From: JALZUR01 sp965205365
Lineage (GTDB): Bacteria > Bdellovibrionota > Bdellovibrionia > Bdellovibrionales > UBA1609
Direction of reading: 5' to 3'
Assembly (NCBI GenBank): GCA_965205365.1
Contig: CBDBGT010000011.1
Location: forward strand, 434,001 to 498,000
Length of the DNA: 64,000 nt
Made by a program: the position numbers and the translations under genes. The notes beneath the pieces were generated by a model. That model was given only the letters and a program-made list of their open reading frames with translations, did no database searches and was not told the origin of the DNA. Positions within the stretch are counted from its first letter, which is position 1. The number at the start of each line of letters is the position of its first letter. Shown here one piece after another: positions 29,401-37,989 of this stretch.

Positions 29401-32400
29401 ACAGGAGCCAGTGCAGGAACATTAACCTTAACTGTAGGAGAAGGTCTAGTAATAGATGAGGCAGGAAATTCAAACCTAATAGCGTCAGAGGATAATCTAA
29501 ATGTTCAAGCTACAAGTTTATCAATTGCGAGTACTCCAGTGGGCACAAGTCTTAACGCTTTATCTTATCCTGTAAGTGGAAATTGTGATGCTAATCAAGG
29601 TGATGTAACAATAACAATTGGAACACCAGATGTAAGCTCTACAGTCAGTTGCACAGGAAACCCTGGTTCATATACCACAACACTTAACATAAGCAATATA
29701 AGTTCAAATCAATTAAACATAGTATCTAGTCAAAATAATAATAATGTGAGTCCATTAGTAGCTCCAATAAATGATCAAGAGGGTCCAGTGTCTGCTCCAG
29801 TAGCAACAGCACCTGGAGGAGTTATAGGCGGTGGTTCATCTTATAACTTACCAATAAACTGTGGTGAAGCTAACGAGGTTGTAAGTATTATGGGAAATGG
29901 TATTGACCCAAGTCCACAGACTTACACTTGTACAGGGGTAGGTTTAGAAAACTTTCCACTAAGCCTTGATCAAGGAGTGAGCCTTGGTTCTGAAAACAAC
30001 TTAACAATTAGTTCAACAGATGAGTATGGAAATGAAGCAGGTAGTACAACAACTGTGGATGTTCCAATTGATACACTAGCACCTACAATATCTATTACAA
30101 ATAACGGAAATATCATTCAAGGGCAAACAGCAAACTTTATAATAACTGTGGCAGATGATAATATTACTCAGTTAAGTTATACAGTAAGTACAAGTGGTGT
30201 AGAAACTTCTTCTTATAGTTGTAGTATAAATCCATGTTCTATAACAACAGGGGCTATTCAATTAGCAGGTGAACTCATTTTAACTGTAGCAGCTAATTCT
30301 GTAGCAGATGATCTTGGAAACACAGGAGACAGTGTTTTAAGATCAAGTAGTCTTACAGTAAGTCCAGCAGGAGCTTTAGGCTTTAACAACCCACTTTCCA
30401 CAATCAATACTCAAAACGTAAATTCATATGTTGTAGACGGAGTCTGCGATAGTGCTTTAGGTAATGTTGACATAATAGTAGATCAAACAATAAATGAAAG
30501 CGTTTCATGTAATGCCCCTGGAGTGTTTAGCCACAATATTGATTTAACTGGTGTGAATTTAAGTCCAACTCCAATAAGTGTAAGCCAAGGGGTAAAAACA
30601 GTTGATGCAGATCCATTTCCAATAAATGATCAAGAAGGTCCAGTGTCTGCTCCAGTGGCAACAGCACCTGGAGGAGTTATAGGTGGTTCATCTTATAACT
30701 TACCAATAAACTGTGGTGAAGCTAACGAGGTTGTAAGTATTATGGGAAACGGTATTGACCCAAGTCCACAGACTTACACTTGTACAGGGGTAGGTTTAGA
30801 AAACTTTCCACTAAGCCTTGATCAAGGAGTGAGCCTTGGTTCTGAAAACAACTTAACAATTAGTTCAACAGATGAGTATGGAAATGAAGCAAGCAATACA
30901 ACAGTTGTAGATGTTCCAATTGATACACTAGCACCTACAGTATCTATTACAAATAACGGAAATATCATTCAAGGACAAACAGCAAGTTTTGTAATAACTG
31001 TAACAGATGATAATATTACTCAGTTAAGTTATACAGTAAGTACAAGTGGTGTAGAAACTTCTTCTTATAGTTGTAGTATAAATCCATGTTCTATAACAAC
31101 AGGGGCTATTCAATTAGCAGGTGAACTCATTTTAACTGTAGCAGCTAATTCTGTAGCAGATGATCTTGGAAACACAGGAGACAGTGTTTTAAGATCAAGT
31201 AGTCTTACAGTAAGTCCAGCAGGAGCTTTAGGTTTTAACAACCCACTTTCCACAATCAATACTCAAAATGTAAGTTCTTATGTTGTAGACGGAGTCTGCG
31301 ATAGTGCTTTAGGTAATGTTGATATAATAGTAAATCAAACAGTAAATGAAAGTGCTTCATGTAATGCCCCTGGAGTGTTTAGTCACAATATTGATTTAAC
31401 TGGTGTGACTTTAAGTCCAACTCCCATAAGTGTAAGCCAAGGGGTAAACACAGTTGATGCAGATCCGTTTCCAATAAATGATCAAGAGGGTCCAGTGTCT
31501 GCTCCAGTGGCAACAGCACCTGGAGGAGTTATAGGTGGTTCATCTTATAACTTACCAATAAACTGTGGTGAAACTAACGAAGTTGTAAGTATTATGGGAA
31601 ATGGTATTGACCCAAGTCCACAGACTTACACTTGTACAGGGGTAGGTTTAGAAAACTTTCCACTAAGCCTTGATCAAGGAGTGAGCCTTAGTTCTGAAAA
31701 CAACTTAACAATTAGTTCAACAGATGAGTATGGAAATGAAGCAAGCAATACAACAGTTGTAGATGTTCCAATTGATACACTAGCACCTACAGTATCTATT
31801 ACAAATAACGGAAATATCATTCAAGGACAAACAGCAAGTTTTGTAATAACCGTAACAGATGATAATATTACTCAGTTAAGTTATACAGTAAGTACAAGTG
31901 GTGTAGAAACTTCTTCTTATAGTTGTAGTATAAATCCATGTTCTATAACAACAGGGGCTATTCAATTAGCAGGTGAACTCATTTTAACTGTAGCAGCTAA
32001 TTCTGTAGCAGATGATCTTGGAAACACAGGAGACAGTGTTTTAAGATCAAGTAGTCTTACAGTAAATCCAGCAGGAGCTTTAGGCTTTAACAACCCACTT
32101 TCTACAATCAATACTCAAAATGTAAGTTCTTACTCTATAAGTGGAGTCTGTGATAGTGCTTTAGGTAATGTTGATATAATAGTAAATCAAACAGTAAATG
32201 AAAGCGTTTCATGTAATGCCCCTGGAGTGTTTAGTCACAATATTGATTTAACTGGTGTGACTTTAAGTCCAACACCAATAAGTGTAAGCCAAGGGGTAAA
32301 CACAGTTGATGCAGATCCGTTTCCAATAAATGATCAAAACCCTATTCTTAATGCTCCAACAATAGTAGATCAAAGTTATAAAAACGGATTAAACACATTA

Positions 32401-35262
32401 CTAGATGTAAATTGTAGTGAGGCCGGAGAGGTTGTAACATTTAGCAATATAGCGCTAGATCCAAATCCACAAATGCACACTTGTATAAACCCAGGGATTG
32501 AAAATGTAACCTTAAATTTTACAACAGGACAAGAAACTACCAATCCAAACAATGTAACAGTAAGCTCTGTAGATATAAATGAAAATCCTACAACAAACAA
32601 CACTCAATTTAACCTACCAATAGATAATGTAGCTCCAACAGTAAGCGTGGCAGCAGGAGCAAATATCATTCAAGGAGATGATGCTACATTTACAGTAACG
32701 GTAACCGATGGAAGTAGTTTTACAAGTTTTACACCTGTATCTAGTTCTGGAGTGGTAAGTTCAAGTGCCTGTTCTTTAAGTCCATGTACAGTAATTATAA
32801 CAGGAGCCAGTGCAGGAACATTAACCTTAACTGTAGGAGAAGGTCTAGTAATAGATGAGGCAGGAAATTCAAACCTAATAGCGTCAGAGGATAGTCTAAA
32901 TGTTCAGGCTACAAATTTATCAATTGCGAGTACTCCAGTGGGCACAAGTCTTAACGCTTTATCTTATCCTGTAAGTGGAAATTGTGATGCTAATCAAGGT
33001 GATGTAACAATAACAATTGGAACACCAGATGTAAGCTCTACAGTAAGTTGCACAGGAAGTCCTGGTTCATATACCACGACACTTAACATAAGCAATGTAA
33101 GTTCAAACCAATTAAATATAGTATCTAGTCAAAATAATAATAATGTAAGCCCATTAGTAGCTCCAATAAATGATCAAGAGGGTCCAGTGTCTGCTCCAGT
33201 AGCAACAGCACCTGGAGGAGTTATAGGCGGTGGCTTATCTTATGATTTACCAATAAACTGTGGTGAAGCTAACGAAGTTGTAAGTATTATGGGAAGTGGT
33301 ATTGACCCAAGTCCACAAACTTACACTTGTACAGGGGTAGGTTTAGAAAACTTTCCATTAAGCCTTGATCAAGGAGTGAGCCTTGGTTCTGAAAACAACT
33401 TAACAATTAGTTCAACAGATGAGTATGGAAATGAAGGAAGCAATACAACAGTTGTAGATGTTCCTATTGATACACTAGCACCCACGGTGTCCATTACAAA
33501 TAATGGAAATATCATTCAAGGACAAACAGCAAGTTTTGTAATAACCGTAACAGATGATAATATTACAAGCCTTAGTTATGCTGTTTCAGTTAGCTCAGGT
33601 ACTCTAAGCTCAAACACTTGTACTGCTAATCCTTGCAATGTCAGTGTAAATGGAGCTTTATTTGGTCCTTTGACTTTAACAGTAGCTGCAAATGCAGTGT
33701 TTGATGATTTGAATAACACTGGGCCCTCTTCCAATGAAACTAATACACTTACAGTAATTGATGATCCACCACCAACCATTACAGGTGTAAGTATTGGGTC
33801 AACAGACGGTGATATTGACTTTTGGTATGAGGAGTCTGATACAGTTATAATTTTAGTTAAGTTTAGTGAAAATGTAACAGTAAATACAACTGGAGGAACT
33901 CCAAGTATTCCTGTGGAGCTTACTAGTGATGTAAAAAATGCGACATATGATTCAGGCTCTGGCACGAGCACTCTAAGCTTTAATTTTGTAGTCTCTAGTG
34001 GTGATGAACAGTGTGATGAAAATCTATCATTAGGAGGTTTAGCACTAAATGGCGGTACAATAAAAGATACTCTTGGACAAGATTCTAATAATTCTGAATT
34101 AGCTTTAAGTGTATTGGGAGCTCAGATTGATGCAGTTAAACCATCCCTTAGCTCACCTTTATCAATTACTACTAATAATAGCTACGATGATAGATCGGCA
34201 ACAGTTTCTTGGACAACATTTGATAATTGCGGAACTACTATTGTAAAAAAATCAATTGGGAATCATAATGGTTCTACGTGTAACACTCCATCATCCGTTT
34301 CACCATATGAAAACCTTGGTGATTTAAATTCATTTCAAGCACAATCAGGAGTTTCACCTTTTAATACTTTTAACTTAAGTGAGGGAGTAGATTACTGCTC
34401 TTCAGTTATTGCTATAGATCAGGCTGGAAATGAATCTGCACCTTCAGAAAGTCCTCTTTGGAATTATTATAAAAGTTGCAGTTCTTATCTTGCTGATGGA
34501 GTTATCACATCCGGTACATACACAATACATAATGACACAAGTCTAGGTCCACTCTCAGTTTATTGTGATATGGTTACCCAAGGTGGCGGTTGGACACTTG
34601 TTATTAGATATGATAAAGACCATGCCTCATCATCATTCTATAATTTACCAACTGGTTCAGGACAAAAAAATATTAACCTAGCAGATATGTCTACAATTCA
34701 AGCCACATCGAATATGTCAGCAAGTATAGATATAGCTCCATTTATATCAAACGGCGCAACACATCTTATGCACGTAGGAACTGCAAGCGGCAGTACATCT
34801 TATGATAGAGTGTATTTTAGTGAAATCTACCAAGTAGTCCTTGATAATCCTGATAATATTTTTGAGCTTAGTTTTGACACTAATAATTCTGAGAGTATTG
34901 TAGGTAGCGCTACAAACTGGAGCGCAACTCTTAAAAACAGGTGGTTTGAAAGTGATTTTACTTTAATGACTAATACACAGGTTCGTGGTGGTAACGGTAA
35001 TAGTCAGCGTGCTATAGATGGAGGAGAGGGTCGAGGCATGTGGACTAATGGCTCTAGAGAGGGTGCTCTTTACAGTAGTGGAGTAGGTACTAATGGAGGC
35101 ATAAATGGCCATACGAGCCCAAAAGTTCAATGGGGTTTTGTTGGTAAAGACAATACTCAGCAAAATTATATTGGCGAAACACATATTGGTACATACTGTA
35201 GATACAATTCAAGATTAGAATGTGTTCCTTCCTCTAGAATGAACTTAATGTTTGTTAGGTAA
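23455..35262 (+). CDS. Giant repeat lipoprotein with C-terminal fibrinogen-like domain (putative surface adhesin)
   Basis: 3,935 residues. The signal peptide ends in a lipobox LSLSGC, so the mature N-terminal Cys (residue 20) should be lipidated. Residues about 40-134 are a half unit related to the repeat ends. Residues 135-3434 are twelve tandem units of about 280 aa (see the repeat entry), each with Ig/cadherin-like strands, Ser/Thr/Asn-rich and with paired cysteines, for example INCGE...YTCTG, CTVNPCNV and GVCDS...VSCNAP. Residues 3436-3560 are a different calcium-dependent-looking Ig-like domain (VKFSENVTVNTTGGTPSIPV), and 3560-3672 a fibronectin-III-like region. Residues 3674-3935 are a fibrinogen-related domain. 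Adhesion to other cells or polysaccharide is inferred from this architecture. The gene is monocistronic, and the paired Cys suggest an oxidising extracellular or periplasmic location. Confidence 0.93.
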   Translation: MKILLNLFITVFTVLSLSGCGKNIFTSKKNSTISNNFGNDQNSSIDFSFNLPLPNITLENSQTYPLSGTCDPTAGAVKIVIGSPDVTKSFPCDSNGNFSGTINVSNVISNPPSILAIQGNLTASTDPSPVNDQKGPVSAPMATAPGGVIGGGSSYNLPINCGEANEVVSIMGNGIDPSPQTYTCTGVGLENFPLSLDQGVSLGSENNLTISSTDEYGNEAGSTTTVDVPIDTLAPTVSITNNGNIIQGQTANFITTVADDNITSLSYAVSVNSGILSPSTCTVNPCNVSVSGALIGPLTLTVATNAVFDDLNNTGPSSNETSTLTISPAGALGFNNPLSTINTQNVSSYVVDGVCDSALGNVDIIVDQTVNESVSCNAPGVFSHNIDLTGVTLSPTPISVSQGVNTVDANPLPINDQDPILNAPTIADENYKNGLSTLLDVNCSEAGEVVTFSNIALDPNPQMHTCINPGVENVTLNFAIGQETTNPNNVTVSSVDINENPTTNNTQFNLPIDNVAPTVSVAAGANIIQGDDATFTVTVTDGSSFTGFTPVSSSGVVSSSACSLSLCTVIITGASAGTLTLTVGEGLVIDEAGNSNLIASEDSLNVQATSLSIASTPVGTSLNALSYPVSGNCDANQGDVTITIGTPDVSSTVSCTGSPGSYTTTLNISNISSNQLNIVSSQNNNNVSPLVAPINDQEGPVSAPVATAPGGVIGGSSYNLPINCGETNEVVSIMGSGIDPSPQTYTCTGVGLENFPLSLGQGVSLGSENNLTISSTDEYGNEGSSTTVVDVPIDTLAPTVSITNNGNIIQGQTASFVITVADDNITSLSYAVSVNSGILSPSTCTVNPCNVSVSGALIGPLTLTVATNAVFDDLNNTGPSSNETNTLTVNPAGALGFNNPLSTINTQNVSSYVVDGVCDSALGNVDIIVDQTVNESVSCNAPGVFSHNIDLTGVTLSPTPISVSQGVNTVDANPLPINDQDPILNAPTIADENYKNGLSTLLDVNCSEAGEVVTFSNIALDPNPQMHTCINPGVENVTLNFAIGQETTNPNNVTVSSVDINENPTTNNTQFNLPIDNVAPTVSVAAGANIIQGDDATFTVTVTDGSSFTSFTPVSSSGVVSSSACSLSPCTVIITGASAGTLTLTVGEGLVIDEAGNSNLIASEDNLNVQATSLSIASTPVGTSLNALSYPVSGNCDANQGDVTITIGTPDVSSTVSCTGNPGSYTTTLNISNISSNQLNIVSSQNNNNVSPLVAPINDQEGPVSAPMATAPGGVIGGGSSYNLPINCGEANEVVSIMGNGIDPSPQTYTCTGVGLENFPLSLDQGVSLGSENNLTISSTDEHGNEAGNTTVVDVPIDTLAPTVSITNNGNIIQGQTASFVITVTDDNITSLSYAVSVNSGILSPSTCTVNPCNVSVSGALIGPLTLTVATNAVFDDLNNTGPSSNETSTLTISPAGALGFNNPLSTINTQNVSSYVVDGVCDSALGNVDIIVNQTVNESVSCNDPGVFSHNIDLTGVTLSPTPISVSQGVNTVDADPFPINDQEGPASAPMATAPGGVIGGGSSYNLPINCGEANEVVSIMGNGIDPSPQTYTCTGVGLENFPLSLDQGVSLSSENNLTISSTDEYGNEASNTTVVDVPIDTLAPTVSITNNGNIIQGQTASFVITITDDNITSLSYAVSVSSGTLSSNTCTANPCNVSVSGALIGPLTLTVATNAVFDDLNNTGPSSNETNTLTVNPAGALGFNNPLSTINTQNVSSYVVDGVCDSALGNVDIIVDQTVNESVSCNAPGVFSHNIDLTGVTLSPTPISVSQGVNTVDANPLPINDQDPILNAPTIADENYKNGLSTLLDVNCSEAGEVVTFSNIALDPNPQMHTCINPGVENVTLNFAIGQETTNPNNVTVSSVDINENPTTNNTQFNLPIDNVAPTVSVAAGANIIQGDDATFTVTVTDGSSFTSFTPVSSSGVVSSSACSLSPCTVIITGASAGTLTLTVGEGLVIDEAGNSNLIASEDNLNVQATSLSIASTPVGTSLNALSYPVSGNCDANQGDVTITIGTPDVSSTVSCTGNPGSYTTTLNISNISSNQLNIVSSQNNNNVSPLVAPINDQEGPVSAPVATAPGGVIGGGSSYNLPINCGEANEVVSIMGNGIDPSPQTYTCTGVGLENFPLSLDQGVSLGSENNLTISSTDEYGNEAGSTTTVDVPIDTLAPTISITNNGNIIQGQTANFIITVADDNITQLSYTVSTSGVETSSYSCSINPCSITTGAIQLAGELILTVAANSVADDLGNTGDSVLRSSSLTVSPAGALGFNNPLSTINTQNVNSYVVDGVCDSALGNVDIIVDQTINESVSCNAPGVFSHNIDLTGVNLSPTPISVSQGVKTVDADPFPINDQEGPVSAPVATAPGGVIGGSSYNLPINCGEANEVVSIMGNGIDPSPQTYTCTGVGLENFPLSLDQGVSLGSENNLTISSTDEYGNEASNTTVVDVPIDTLAPTVSITNNGNIIQGQTASFVITVTDDNITQLSYTVSTSGVETSSYSCSINPCSITTGAIQLAGELILTVAANSVADDLGNTGDSVLRSSSLTVSPAGALGFNNPLSTINTQNVSSYVVDGVCDSALGNVDIIVNQTVNESASCNAPGVFSHNIDLTGVTLSPTPISVSQGVNTVDADPFPINDQEGPVSAPVATAPGGVIGGSSYNLPINCGETNEVVSIMGNGIDPSPQTYTCTGVGLENFPLSLDQGVSLSSENNLTISSTDEYGNEASNTTVVDVPIDTLAPTVSITNNGNIIQGQTASFVITVTDDNITQLSYTVSTSGVETSSYSCSINPCSITTGAIQLAGELILTVAANSVADDLGNTGDSVLRSSSLTVNPAGALGFNNPLSTINTQNVSSYSISGVCDSALGNVDIIVNQTVNESVSCNAPGVFSHNIDLTGVTLSPTPISVSQGVNTVDADPFPINDQNPILNAPTIVDQSYKNGLNTLLDVNCSEAGEVVTFSNIALDPNPQMHTCINPGIENVTLNFTTGQETTNPNNVTVSSVDINENPTTNNTQFNLPIDNVAPTVSVAAGANIIQGDDATFTVTVTDGSSFTSFTPVSSSGVVSSSACSLSPCTVIITGASAGTLTLTVGEGLVIDEAGNSNLIASEDSLNVQATNLSIASTPVGTSLNALSYPVSGNCDANQGDVTITIGTPDVSSTVSCTGSPGSYTTTLNISNVSSNQLNIVSSQNNNNVSPLVAPINDQEGPVSAPVATAPGGVIGGGLSYDLPINCGEANEVVSIMGSGIDPSPQTYTCTGVGLENFPLSLDQGVSLGSENNLTISSTDEYGNEGSNTTVVDVPIDTLAPTVSITNNGNIIQGQTASFVITVTDDNITSLSYAVSVSSGTLSSNTCTANPCNVSVNGALFGPLTLTVAANAVFDDLNNTGPSSNETNTLTVIDDPPPTITGVSIGSTDGDIDFWYEESDTVIILVKFSENVTVNTTGGTPSIPVELTSDVKNATYDSGSGTSTLSFNFVVSSGDEQCDENLSLGGLALNGGTIKDTLGQDSNNSELALSVLGAQIDAVKPSLSSPLSITTNNSYDDRSATVSWTTFDNCGTTIVKKSIGNHNGSTCNTPSSVSPYENLGDLNSFQAQSGVSPFNTFNLSEGVDYCSSVIAIDQAGNESAPSESPLWNYYKSCSSYLADGVITSGTYTIHNDTSLGPLSVYCDMVTQGGGWTLVIRYDKDHASSSFYNLPTGSGQKNINLADMSTIQATSNMSASIDIAPFISNGATHLMHVGTASGSTSYDRVYFSEIYQVVLDNPDNIFELSFDTNNSESIVGSATNWSATLKNRWFESDFTLMTNTQVRGGNGNSQRAIDGGEGRGMWTNGSREGALYSSGVGTNGGINGHTSPKVQWGFVGKDNTQQNYIGETHIGTYCRYNSRLECVPSSRMNLMFVR
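23857..33756 (+). repeat. Twelve tandem coding repeats, order A B A B A A B A' A' A' B A
   Basis: Unit starts read from the GPVSAP (A) or DPILNAP (B) codons: A1 23857, B1 24706, A2 25549, B2 26395, A3 27238, A4 28090, B3 28939, A5 29782, A6 30637, A7 31489, B4 32338, A8 33181 (A8 is partial, ending at 33756). A units are 846-855 bp and B units 843 bp. Copies of the same type are nearly identical at DNA level over long stretches. A5-A7 carry a different central cassette (ITQLSYTVSTSGVETSS in place of ITSLSYAVSV), while their outer parts match the other A units. All length changes are multiples of three. Confidence 0.93.
34474..35262 (+). other. Fibrinogen-related (YCD...GGGWTL) domain of the giant lipoprotein
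   Basis: It opens SCSSYLADG, then SVYCDMVTQGGGWTLVIRYD, the hallmark of bacterial fibrinogen-like domains. It continues with a glycine-rich GNGNSQRAIDGGEGRGMWTNG segment and the closing YCRYNSRLECVPSSRMNLMFVR. Fibrinogen-related domains of animals bind acetylated sugars and proteins; binding by this one is inference. It forms the far end of a long rod whose other end is lipid-anchored. Confidence 0.85.
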
Positions 35263-36448
35263 ATATGTAGTGAAACTGTTTTAAAATTCAAATGCCCATG
35301 GGTGTGAAGTTACCAGTAATGAAAGTTGTAGACTTATACTTTCTAATTCCTCTAAAAAAAACGACATTAAGGTTTTCTTAACCTAATCGAATTCTTTATA
35401 AATTTCCATAAATGCTTTATTAAATTTAGAGAGTATGGTAATAAATATAAAATTTTAATGTTAAACTTTTTAGCTAGAATTTTGTAAGCGCCCTAAAACC
35501 CTGACTTTTACCCACAAATAGGTCTAGGTTTTATAATTTTAAAATCAAAATAATATTAAACTCCAAATTGATTTTAAGAATTGGAGTTTTTGTGAATATT
35601 AAAAATGAATTTAAAAATCCTCAACTTGGTGATAAAGGACTTAACCACAGACTTGAATACCTTGCTGAGGCTTTCAGTAAAAATAATGGTGAGTCTATCT
35701 CTTTTTCATGCCAAGATTGGAAATCTTCTAAGGCGGCTTATAGATTCTTTGATAATGACAACTTTCAGGCTGAAGAAATTCTCAAACCTCACATAAAACA
35801 AACGCTCAACAGAATGAATGCTCTAGATGAAAATGATATGTCTTTAATTTTACATGACTCAAGTGAAATAACTTTCTCAAAAAATAAAGTCTTTCAAGGC
35901 AACGCAGGATACTTAGGGTCCTACATAGATCATCGAAATGGTAAAGAGTACGATACACCAGGTTTAATGATATATTCATCTCTTGCTCTATGAAGTAAAA
36001 GGGGAGTTCCTTTAGGTTTAGTGAATGAAAAAATGTGGTCTCGTGATTCTAAAAACAGAAGAAAAATAAGAAAAGCTGGAAAGTAAGTGCACATTTGTGA
36101 CCGAGGTGCGGATATGTATGAGTTATTTTTTAATTGTATCAGTTTTGGTACAAACTTTTTAATTCGTGGAGTTCATGATAGGTGTACATCAAGGAAGAGA
36201 AAGTGAACTGGTATAAACTTCGTTGGAATATAGAAGTGTATTTTAAGACGTTAAAATCAGGTTTTAGTGTAGAGAAAAGTCGTTTAAGGAGTTTAGAGAG
36301 GATCAAAAAGTATGTAGCGTTTACGAGTGTTTTAGCTTGGCGAATATTTTGGATTTCAAAGATTTCTAGAGTTGATTGCGAAGTAAATGCAGATCACTGT
36401 TTCGGAAAATTTTTGGATAGTTGGGACCTGAAGGGAAATTTAATTCAG

Positions 36449-37546
36449 TTAAACCACATTCTTCATAACAACTACTTTTTCACTTGGCAAACAATTTAAA
36501 TACACCACATTCTCTCGCTCCCAATTCCTAATTCCTCTGCCACTCCAGCGCTCTGGCTTTAACCTTCTTGCTGCTTCATAAACTTCCTTACGCTTTTCTA
36601 ATATCTCTTTATCTTTTCCTAAATGACGCTCTGATGGCGTCACAAACTTTATTCCACTGTGACGATGCTCTTCATTGTACCAATTAACAAAACTATCAAC
36701 CCAGTCTCTTGCATCACCTATGCTTTTAAAAAACTCTGGATAATCCGGCACATACTTTAACGTCTTAAATAAACTTTCTGAATAGGCATTGTCATTACTT
36801 ACACTCGGCCTACTAAATGAACTTGAAACTCCCAACCAATCAAGTGTTGCTAGCATCGTTGCTCCCTTCATTGAGCCGCCATTATCTGAATGTAATACTA
36901 GCTCATTTCTTTTTATTTTTTCTCTCTCACAAATCTTTTTAATTAACTCTGATGATAAATCCATACTTTCTCTAACGTGTACTTTATAACCTACAATCTT
37001 TCTACTAAACACATCCATAAACATATATAAATAATAAAACCGACCCCGCACCGAAGTTTTTAAATAAGTAATATCCCAAGAATAAACTTGATTCACTTCC
37101 GTTGCAGTCATTCCTTTTGGCTTTTGTTTAGTTTTTGGTTTTGTTCTTCCTCTATGAACTAAAAGTTTATTCTCTTTTAAAACTTTATAAAAACTTGATT
37201 CACTTGCTAAATAAACTCCATCATCTGCAAGTTTTGAAACTATCACATGAGGAGAGTCATCAACATACTTTTTTAAAGTACAGGTGTTAATGATCTCATC
37301 TTTTTCTTTATCACTTAATTTATTTTTTGGAGGCGATAAGGGTCCTTTTCTTTTATCAGTTAAAGAAAGTTTCCAGCGGTTGAAAGTTTTAATATCAATT
37401 TCTAAATCGCTGCAGGCAAGTTTAAGTCTACAGCCATTTTTAGAAGAGGTGTTAATTAATTCAAGACAAACTTCTTTGTCATCAGGACTTAATCTTCGTC
37501 CTCTTTGACCCCCCAGATCTCGTGGCTTTTTTTTAACAAGATGATT
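36449..37546 (-). CDS. IS3 transposase OrfB, copy B (reached by frameshift)
   Basis: Same protein as at 14789-15886: DDE residues in SWDITYLK, LHSDNGGS and NAYSESLFK. A GTG at 37246 gives the 265-aa form; the upstream 100 open codons are translated through the -1 frameshift from OrfA at the A8 run (about 37526-37532). No sequence differences from copy A were seen. Confidence 0.88.
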   Translation of the reverse strand, partial: NHLVKKKPRDLGGQRGRRLSPDDKEVCLELINTSSKNGCRLKLACSDLEIDIKTFNRWKLSLTDKRKGPLSPPKNKLSDKEKDEIINTCTLKKYVDDSPHVIVSKLADDGVYLASESSFYKVLKENKLLVHRGRTKPKTKQKPKGMTATEVNQVYSWDITYLKTSVRGRFYYLYMFMDVFSRKIVGYKVHVRESMDLSSELIKKICEREKIKRNELVLHSDNGGSMKGATMLATLDWLGVSSSFSRPSVSNDNAYSESLFKTLKYVPDYPEFFKSIGDARDWVDSFVNWYNEEHRHSGIKFVTPSERHLGKDKEILEKRKEVYEAARRLKPERWSGRGIRNWERENVVYLNCLPSEKVVVMKNVV

Positions 37547-37989
37547 CTAGCAGACTGTTCAGCTAGAGCTTTTTCAGCTCGATTTAAAGATCTTTCTAAG
37601 TTTATTTTATCTTTCCTTAAAGTTTTAATTTCAGGATCAAGTGAAGGTCTTCCAACAGGATTTTGTCCAAGTAATTCTTTTTCAAAATTAATAAGGTCTG
37701 AAGAGTTAAGTCCATTTTCTCTAAGAAATTTTCCAAGTTCGTTTTCATTTAAAGATTGAGTTTTTTTAATAAAGTTAAGTTTGTCTTCAAGAGAGAGTTT
37801 TTTATTGCTGTTGCTGTGGGTCATAGAATTTAAATTAGCATATTTTTTCTTCCATCCATAGAGGGTTGAAGAGGCAATGTTAAGTTTACTAGCGGTGTAA
37901 GTGAGTCCTTTTTTGTCAGCGAGTAATTTTTTCACAGCGTTGAGTTTAAAGTTTTCATTATAAGTTTTATTGAGGTTATTGTTTTTCAT
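37489..37989 (-). CDS. IS3 transposase OrfA, copy B
   Basis: 166 residues, identical to the copy A protein: an N-terminal helix-turn-helix (ASKLNIASSTLYGWKKKY) and a leucine-rich dimerisation helix. The ATG at 37989 lies just inside the right end of the element. Confidence 0.88.
   Translation of the reverse strand: MKNNNLNKTYNENFKLNAVKKLLADKKGLTYTASKLNIASSTLYGWKKKYANLNSMTHSNSNKKLSLEDKLNFIKKTQSLNENELGKFLRENGLNSSDLINFEKELLGQNPVGRPSLDPEIKTLRKDKINLERSLNRAEKALAEQSARIILLKKSHEIWGVKEDED

Noticed and set aside
23857..33756. Regular repeats that might be a CRISPR-like or other array
   Set aside because: Units are about 850 bp, in frame and protein-coding with no spacers. The periodicity is that of a repeat protein.
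24252..33971. Series of 75-131-codon open frames on the minus strand within the giant lipoprotein gene, at regular spacing
   Set aside because: They recur because the coding repeats recur; each is the antisense shadow of the same segment, with no ribosome-binding sites and low-complexity products.
35988..35996. In-frame TGA in the Tn5-like transposases as a Trp codon or selenocysteine
   Set aside because: lepA and other genes in the window end in TGA, and both copies carry further lesions, so a plain nonsense mutation inherited by both copies is simpler.
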